DNA from: Anaeramoeba flamelloides
Lineage: Eukaryota > Metamonada > Anaeramoebidae
DNA: 64,000 nt
Direction: 5' to 3'
Assembly: GCA_027625915.1 (NCBI GenBank)
Contig: JANTQA010000032.1
Location: 15,392,001-15,456,000 of the forward strand
Position 1 is the first letter of the stretch, and the number at the start of each line of letters is the position of its first letter. A model generated the notes under the pieces. That model was not told the DNA's origin. It ran no database searches and was given only the letters and a program-made list of their open reading frames with translations. Position numbers and translations under genes: made by a program. Shown in pieces: positions 57,546 through 64,000 of the stretch.

Positions 57546-58817
57546 AGATTATTTTAAAATAATTAAAAAACAAAACCAATTATTTGTATTCAAAAATACT
57601 TTAATTATCCATCAAGCTCAACTATTCTAAAATTCAGAGCATTCGCTAACTGCTTAAATATACACATATTACTATGTAATCAATAAAAATTCAAATAAAT
57701 TCTGTCCTTTATGTTTATAATATCAACATAAAGAGATTCTAGAAAATATTGATCAATCTTTATGGGTACGTCCTTCCTATACAGAGAATAGATTGATATT
57801 TTTTCAGCAAATTAAAAAATTTCCCTTTTTACAAATAATTTTAAACTAAAATAGCTTGAAATTATTTTCATTAATTAATAATTGTGAAATCCATGATTTT
57901 ACGCTTAAATTTCGAAAAGAGATTGTAAGTAAAGGGACAGTTAGGGTGTAATATATTCACCCTCGTCAATAAAATAATCAAAAAAAGCTGTATTTTTTTC
58001 AATTCTTTCAAAGAAAAAAAGGGCAAATCAATAAAAAATATATTACTGATAAATCCAGAAATATAGATGGAAATTTCTGTTTAATTTTTTATTTTGAAAT
58101 TTTTTTACTTTAACTTTGATGAAAGGAATTTATTGGTTTAAAAGTAAAGAAAAATTAGTTGATCTTCATAATAATTTTTTTTAAGAACTATGTTAAAAGT
58201 TGGATTATAAGATTGAAATGAATAGAAATGAACTAAAAATTTTGTTAAATTAGGAAGAATTTATTCGTATTATTTATTATTCAATCATTAGTAAAACAAC
58301 AATGAAACCAATAAGGTGACTGTCCTTTGGTGAAGAGAGTTCTGATTGTTAAGAGAGATTTTATGTACTTGAGATCAAAAAAAAAGAAAAACAAATTGAG
58401 AAAAATATTTTTGAGTAAAATCAAATTTGTACCTGTAACATTTAGAGAGAAACAATGAAATTCCATAAAGTGGTTATGAAATTCCAGAACGAATGATTTC
58501 AGAATTTTATCTCACAAAAATAAAACACAAATTCTATTTTAATTAAAAAATAAGTTGAAAAAGATTTTAATTAAACACGATCTATTCAAGAAATTGTTGA
58601 TTTTCTTCAAACTACTGAATAATATTTTTCTTTACAATTTTAAATTTTTAACCGTATTAAATGAGCAATAAAATTTCAGATAATATTCAAAGAAAACAGA
58701 TTTCGTTCAATTTTGCAATATTTCCAAGTTAGAAATAAACCCTAAAAAATATTTTTGGAAAAATTAAAATATATACGGACAAGTTAGAAATGATAATAAT
58801 ATTTTCACTTTTTACAG
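57546..58817. other. AT-rich stretch, possible minus-strand exons
   Basis: Mostly gene-free. On the minus strand near 58500-58436 a frame (ILKSFVLEFHNHFMEFHCF) runs to a GTACAA donor-like site, and an acceptor-like AAAG near 58325 could lead to a short final exon. This is too weak to call a gene. Confidence 0.3.
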
Positions 58818-59216
58818 AGTGAGTTGGAGTGGTGTTGTCTATATTTTAAACACTTCAAAACGGAATTGGGTTATTTCAATCATGAAAAGGAATCATAAAC
58901 AGAATGTAAAATATTTTTTTCAATAATTCTCAATTAAAAAATTCATGTTAGACTGAACGTTACTGAAAAAGTCACTGTTCCAAAGAACAATCCGTAACCA
59001 AAAAAATAATAATATTTTAATTTTATGGCAATCAAATATTTCGTTTCAAAAAACTCTTTTATCAAAAACAGATTTTTATTGAAGAGGATACTAATGAAAC
59101 TTTGTCAACTTAATAATGAGTTATTGGAATTGGACAAAACCATTCCAGACTCTTTGAATAAAATAGTCTTCTTCAATTTTTCTAAAGTTAAAAATAAAAG
59201 GAGATTTTTGACGTAA
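58818..59216 (+). pseudogene. Coding-like fragments, start of relic region
   Basis: After a TTTTTACAG site, 58818-58898 reads SELEWCCLYFKHFKTELGYF then NHEKES and a stop. At about 59082-59216 another frame reads RILMKLCQLNNELLELDKTI then PDSLNKIVFFNFSKVKNK. Both have protein-like residue content, rich in Cys, Trp, Glu and Pro, unlike AT-driven chance frames. They may be exons of one gene extending to 63.4 kb. No family recognised. Confidence 0.4.
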
Positions 59217-60759
59217 AATATTTTTCCAAAAGTGGTTTGACAGAGATCTGGAACTAATATTCGATTTTCTAATTGGTCTTTCATTTTTCAAAATGGAAAT
59301 ATTTGCATAATTTAGGGCTATTAGATTATGACGTGATACAAATTTAGATTGAAAAGAAAACAGGGAATTATCAAAGAAACAGTATGGAATAATCATAGCC
59401 ACTTTTCTTTGAACTTTTCTAGGGTTTTTTCTTCACTAATATTTGAATTAAAAATCGGAAAAAATTTTAATTTCATTTTCAATTTCCATTTCCAAAAAAG
59501 AGATTTTAAAATTACAAACATTCTTCTTTGTGATCATTATTTGCTCAAATAAAAAAAAAAATATCAAAAAGGAAGTGAAAATTTTTTCCCATTTTTCATT
59601 CAAATCTCAGTGTTAAAAAGACGAATTTTTTCTCCAATTTACAATGCAAATCCCAGTTACTTCAATTCAAGCTCTTTTTATGGCTTTAATAATGATCAAT
59701 CATTGGGAAAATTCTGAATAATTGATTATTTTTTTGTAAAATATTATCAAGTAAAAATAACTTATTGAAATAAATTTCAGATATTTTTTGACAGTAAACT
59801 TCAAATTTATTAATTAGTCTCCTTTTTCAGAAAGATAAATTAAAAATCAAAAACTGTTTTGAGTCAAAATTAGGAATGCTACCAAATCGATTTGTTAAAA
59901 TTCTGAAAGGGTTTTTGAGATTCATTTTTTTCGTCAAAATTTTATTTTTTTTTTCTTAATTAGAGATTTTTATTTTCAAAATTAAGAAAATTTCCTTTAA
60001 AAAATTGAGAAAGGGTGGTGATTTTTGTTATTTCGGGGGACCTTTGAAATTGATTCCAAAGCAAAATATTATTTAAATTTAATTGTTTTTTTTCTGAGTT
60101 CTTACAAAAAAAAAGTTTTGAATTTTTTTCAAGATTAGTCAAAGAAATTATATTGTAATTGAGAAAGAGTGAAAAAAATGGGGTGTGTAAAAAACACCCT
60201 GTTCAACGAGAATCCAATTTCATCTGTGAAACGAAAACTAACGATCTATTTTTTTAATGATTGAAATTCTTTTTTAAAGAATGAGTTAATATTTGATTAT
60301 TTTTTTAAAGATGACCTTATGTTTATTGTCAAAAAGCCAGACTATTTGAGGAATGTTTTTCTATTTAAAAGTTGCATGATATTTTCAGAATAAACAACCT
60401 TGAGATTTAATTATATTTTGTTTTTAAGATCTTCCAAAAAAAAATTCTGATCAAGTAAAAAAATTATTGAAGGTAATGATTGTACTTCTGTTGAAAACGA
60501 GAGAAAAGGGTAGACTCTTTTTTTTACAAAAGGTTAATTTATTTGCAAGATATTTAATTTTTACAAAAATCAGAAATTTAAAAATTCAATACCAATATAA
60601 GACCAGTTGTGTTTTTTCTCTGTTATTTTATTCCATCAAATTTAAAAATTTCTTAATCCAAAATTTGGGTTTTCATTTAAATCAAAATATGATCAAATTT
60701 GGACTGATTTCCATTTTTTAATTTAGAAATATTTGCTACATTTCGGATTATTAATTACC

Positions 60760-60900
60760 TTTAGAACACCACAATATCAACCAATATCTCTTTTGAATGG
60801 AAAAGGCTATGCCACCAATGAGCCAAGGTCTCAAATTACAATCTATTTGGAGCAAAACTCTCTTTGGAAAAGAAAATTATGGAAAAGGAAGTGAATTAGT
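60760..60900 (+). pseudogene. Coding-like fragment
   Basis: One frame reads PQYQPISLLNGKGYATNEPR then SQITIYLEQNSLWKRKLWKR before a stop. It has protein-like composition. A weakly similar stretch (CAATACAACCCCC, TCTCAGATTG) is found near 61260, which hints at an internal repeat of the original protein. Confidence 0.3.
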
Positions 60901-61987
60901 TTTCCAATTGATGGAAACTGTAAATTATTAAATTTTCTTTTTATAAAATTTGTAAGCTACACTTTTGAGACATTTAAGTTCAATTTATAGTTTAGGAAAC
61001 AATTTTTTAGCAATTTTTCATTCCTTTTAACCCAATTAAATTCGTTATAATAAGTGAGCAAAAAATTCGAAAAATCAAAAAAAGTACTCAAAAATTTTGG
61101 TCCATTTTATAGGATTTAACAGAAAGAAGAGCCACTTTAAGTTTCAAAAGTTATTTTTTCTTAAATAGTTTTTCAAAAATCGAAAATAATAACTTTTGCA
61201 AAAATTAAATAAGTTTTTCCTTTCCTCCAAAACCAAATTTGGAACAAATTTTAAGACTTTCACAATACAACCCCCACTGATAAGGAGAGGATCTCAGATT
61301 GGTCTTGCCACTTCAAAATTCATGTTATATTTTTTTTTTAAATTCGTTGTTTATCAAAATTTTTTTCTTTACAATTTTTTTTTTTCAAAATCAATCCTTT
61401 GTGTTGAACGGTCTCAAGAGAATATTTTTTCTGGTTCAGTCCAACTCAATTTGACTTTTCAAATAACAATCGAAAAAGAACTCATGCAATAGCTTACAGT
61501 AAAAATCTGTAAAGTATTTCAACATTAGCCGGTTCTGATGAACTTTGTATTTGTAAATCTATTAAGGCAAAAAAGACTGAATATTAACTACTGTTTGAAT
61601 CAAATGTGAGAATTATTAATTGACATTTCAAAAAAAAATTGCTAGGCAAGTTAAAGACGTCGATTCTTGATTTTTCTCTCTTCAAAAGAAATTCAACACG
61701 TGAGTGAAGTTTACCATTGCTGTATCGCTTCTTCCATGATATCTTCATTAGGAGTTGATCAAAATAAATAATTTTACTATTCAATGAATGGATAGAATCA
61801 AATATTTTTCACTCTTAAATTATCCAGGTCTTTGATTAACCGGTCTGTCTTTATTCGAGTGGAAAAGTTGGTATTCAAATAAACACTGAGATTTGCCGAA
61901 TAAACGGGTAAAAAGTTACTTCTCATTTTCCTTTAATTTTTTTTTCCATGAATGTTTTCCAAAAAGTTGTTCTAATCAGAGAATCTG

Positions 61988-62120
61988 TTTGAATACAGAA
62001 AACGAAGGAACACTTTTTCCCATTTATCAAAAATACCAAGAAGGATCACAACAATTGCACAAAATTGGTGTTCAAATTGTTTTGGTAAAAGGATCTAATG
62101 AGAGTAAATTTTCAATTTAG
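61988..62120 (+). pseudogene. Coding-like fragment
   Basis: The frame reads CLNTENEGTLFPIYQKYQEG then SQQLHKIGVQIVLVKGSNE and stops at 62120. It is amphipathic with a beta-strand-like IGVQIVLVKG segment. No start codon is convincing. Confidence 0.4.
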
Positions 62121-62742
62121 GCTTAGTTATTTGATTTGTTTTTAAAGAACCACACTTTTAAGGTGTTACCAAATGAATATATTTTTTTTCAACAGCAACA
62201 GATTAATCTTTAACAGAACAATATTTTGATGATCAACTAAAAAAAAAATACAAACGAAAAGTCTAATTAGAAAGATTATTTGGCAGAATAAGACCTTGGA
62301 CTGATAAAACAAGGGTTCTTAAAGTTGGTGAATTGTAACACAAAGCGAATAATTACTGAACTTTTAAAATTTTAATCAGAAAATAATTTTCAAATAATAA
62401 AGATATTTTCTTAAAAAAAAATAATTCATGACAGAAATATGAGAATTGAACATGGATATTCCTGCTTACCTGAAGAGAAAATTAGGATTTGCAATTATTT
62501 TAATTTGAGAATTTGAAAAAATAAGGAAAAAAAAATAAAAAATTAGTTGAACAAAATATAAAGTTTGTAAAAAATTTCCTTTTGATTTTTTTTTGAAAAA
62601 GCCAAGATCAAACAACTTTCTGGTTCTACCCACTCGTGGTTTTGTTCAATTCTCAAAAAATATAAACGAATTCAGGTGTTTTTAAATTTCTAATTTGTAA
62701 CAAAAAATTTTTTTTACTCTCATCAAAATTTAATTAAAAAAG

Positions 62743-62844
62743 GTTAAAAACAAGTGGAAATTCCACGACATTGCTGAAAAAAGAAGAGTAACGTGTTTAT
62801 ATGAATGGGACGAGTTGGTAAATGGTTTGTCAATTGATTTTTAA
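62743..62844 (+). pseudogene. Coding-like fragment
   Basis: The frame reads VKNKWKFHDIAEKRRVTCLY then EWDELVNGLSIDF and ends at a TAA. A GTAAAT donor-like site lies within it, after the codons for WDEL. Strongly protein-like composition. Confidence 0.4.
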
Positions 62845-62964
62845 AAAGATCAAAGCCCCCAAAAGTGCTTACAGAACTTTTCTGATCAAAAGAAAAAAGA
62901 TCTATTGTTTGAAGCCAAATTCTGTGTTATTTCTCAATTGTTTTTATAAATAAACCTCATCTAT

Positions 62965-63240
62965 TTGAGAACAATTGGAAGACATCAAGTGGTAAGGTAT
63001 AATAGACCCTGTTTGGACTTGGTGAATGGATTACATTTGTTGAAAAGAAGGATTTCTTGCAAACCTTATAGATTTTCAAAGTTCTTCTTCGAGTCTCTCC
63101 TTATTCTTTTCGATTCAAGGCTCTATTTGGTCAGAAACTCAATAAAAAAAACAGATCCAAATAACATGGCAACTTTTATTCTTCGAAAAGTTAAAAAATT
63201 ACAAGAAAAGTCTCAATTGGGGTTTGTTCTTTCCCATTGA
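62965..63240 (+). CDS. Open frame of 91 codons, unknown
   Basis: This frame starts at a TTG (no ATG nearby) and reads RTIGRHQVVRYNRPCLDLVN then GLHLLKRRISCKPYRFSKFF. A GTAAGG donor-like site overlaps its start at about 62993. It is the longest open frame in the relic region. It may be an exon or a fragment. No family recognised. Confidence 0.35.
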   Translation: MRTIGRHQVVRYNRPCLDLVNGLHLLKRRISCKPYRFSKFFFESLLILFDSRLYLVRNSIKKTDPNNMATFILRKVKKLQEKSQLGFVLSH

Positions 63241-63307
63241 TGTAAAGCAACCTTTTTTATTTTGTTCTAATTTTGGAGAATAAAATATATAGGGAGTTTT
63301 TAAAAAA

Positions 63308-63403
63308 TTGACACTCAACTTAAAGGAAATTATTGAGTCGCTCCCCTGGGAAACACCTGTCTATGAGACGAACTTTGACAAATTTAACAAAAAGCTAAAC
63401 TGA
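63308..63403 (+). pseudogene. Coding-like fragment
   Basis: The frame reads LTLNLKEIIESLPWETPVYE then TNFDKFNKKLN and TGA. It is one of the least AT-rich stretches in this part of the window and looks genuinely coding in origin. No start codon or splice partner was found. Confidence 0.4.
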
Positions 63404-64000
63404 CAAATAAATTGTCCGTTTTTTGAGGAAAAACTTATTTTTTTTTTGCGATGAATTATAATTCATATACAATTAGAGGTGCCTTTGCTTCTTCCTTCCC
63501 AAAAAGATTTTGCTTGTTCTTAAAAATAAGCTTCAAACACCAAAATTCATAAATAATTCGACAACTCTTGAATAAATAGTTGAATCAAACCAACAGCAGT
63601 GTGTTTTTACCCGACGAGACTTTAGTTAACATTGATCTTTTCAAAAAACTCTTTTTTGTTTACAAGTCTACATGAACAATTTTTCAACACCAAATGACTA
63701 TACCATAACCCAACTCTGTTTATGGGTTTAACTGTTCGTTTTAGTCAAACATTACCTAGTGGTTTAATATTATTTTTGATTAACGAATGTAATTATTAAT
63801 CCTTTGAACTTTAGCTATTTTCCAAATCCGATGATCACATAAAAAAACAGCTTGCCTCCCATTTTGGGACACAACACCATCACACTGTCAAAAAAGAAAA
63901 AAACTTCGTAATTAAATTTGAGAATTTTTTAGATCTTTTGAGGAGAAAGTAAATAAATTATTTGTTCATTTTTAAAATGGTGTAAAATGTCTTTAGCAAA
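63404..64000. other. Right edge of the window
   Basis: No supported gene. The base composition is somewhat less AT-rich than in the middle of the window, so exons of a gene continuing beyond the edge are possible. Confidence 0.4.

Overview
The window reads as nuclear DNA from an extremely AT-rich microbial eukaryote. Genes are split by GT-AG introns. The best-recognised protein is the 51 kDa (NDUFV1/NuoF) subunit of respiratory complex I with an organelle-type N terminus. Coding sequence is rich in Lys and Asn runs, and long A/T homopolymers are everywhere. This suits an amoeboid or flagellate protist (Dictyostelium-like or Anaeramoeba-like composition), but I cannot name the organism. No tRNA, rRNA, CRISPR or virus-like element was recognised.

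Layout: 3.1-15.5 kb holds one very long multi-exon gene of unknown function. Its introns are swollen by short inverted-repeat transposons, and its 3' part changes reading frame several times (pseudogene or assembly indels). 15.5-20.1 kb is gene-poor with three transposon relics. 20.17-24.03 kb is NDUFV1 on the minus strand, two exons around a 2.5 kb intron that carries two repeat elements. 24-29 kb is mostly repeats plus coding-like relics. A cyclin lies at 29.03-29.74 kb, an unknown 180-residue protein at 38.36-38.90 kb, and a 726-codon Lys/Ser/Asp-rich protein at about 43.1-45.5 kb. A three-exon gene for a signal-peptide-bearing, probably single-span membrane protein lies at 48.68-51.79 kb on the minus strand. 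53.5-55.5 kb is a 2 kb terminal-inverted-repeat element. 58.8-63.4 kb carries a string of short coding-like fragments.

The dominant theme is small DNA transposons flanked by TA, as in Tc1/mariner elements. At least eleven families are present. Several share the terminal sequence TAAACTCTTTTTCA, and one of those (50.27-50.98 kb) still holds a relic of what looks like a helix-turn-helix transposase N terminus. The most intriguing repeat is a roughly 0.4 kb unit present twice (6.0-6.3 kb minus, 47.8-48.2 kb plus). It carries a short reading frame whose two copies differ mainly at synonymous positions.
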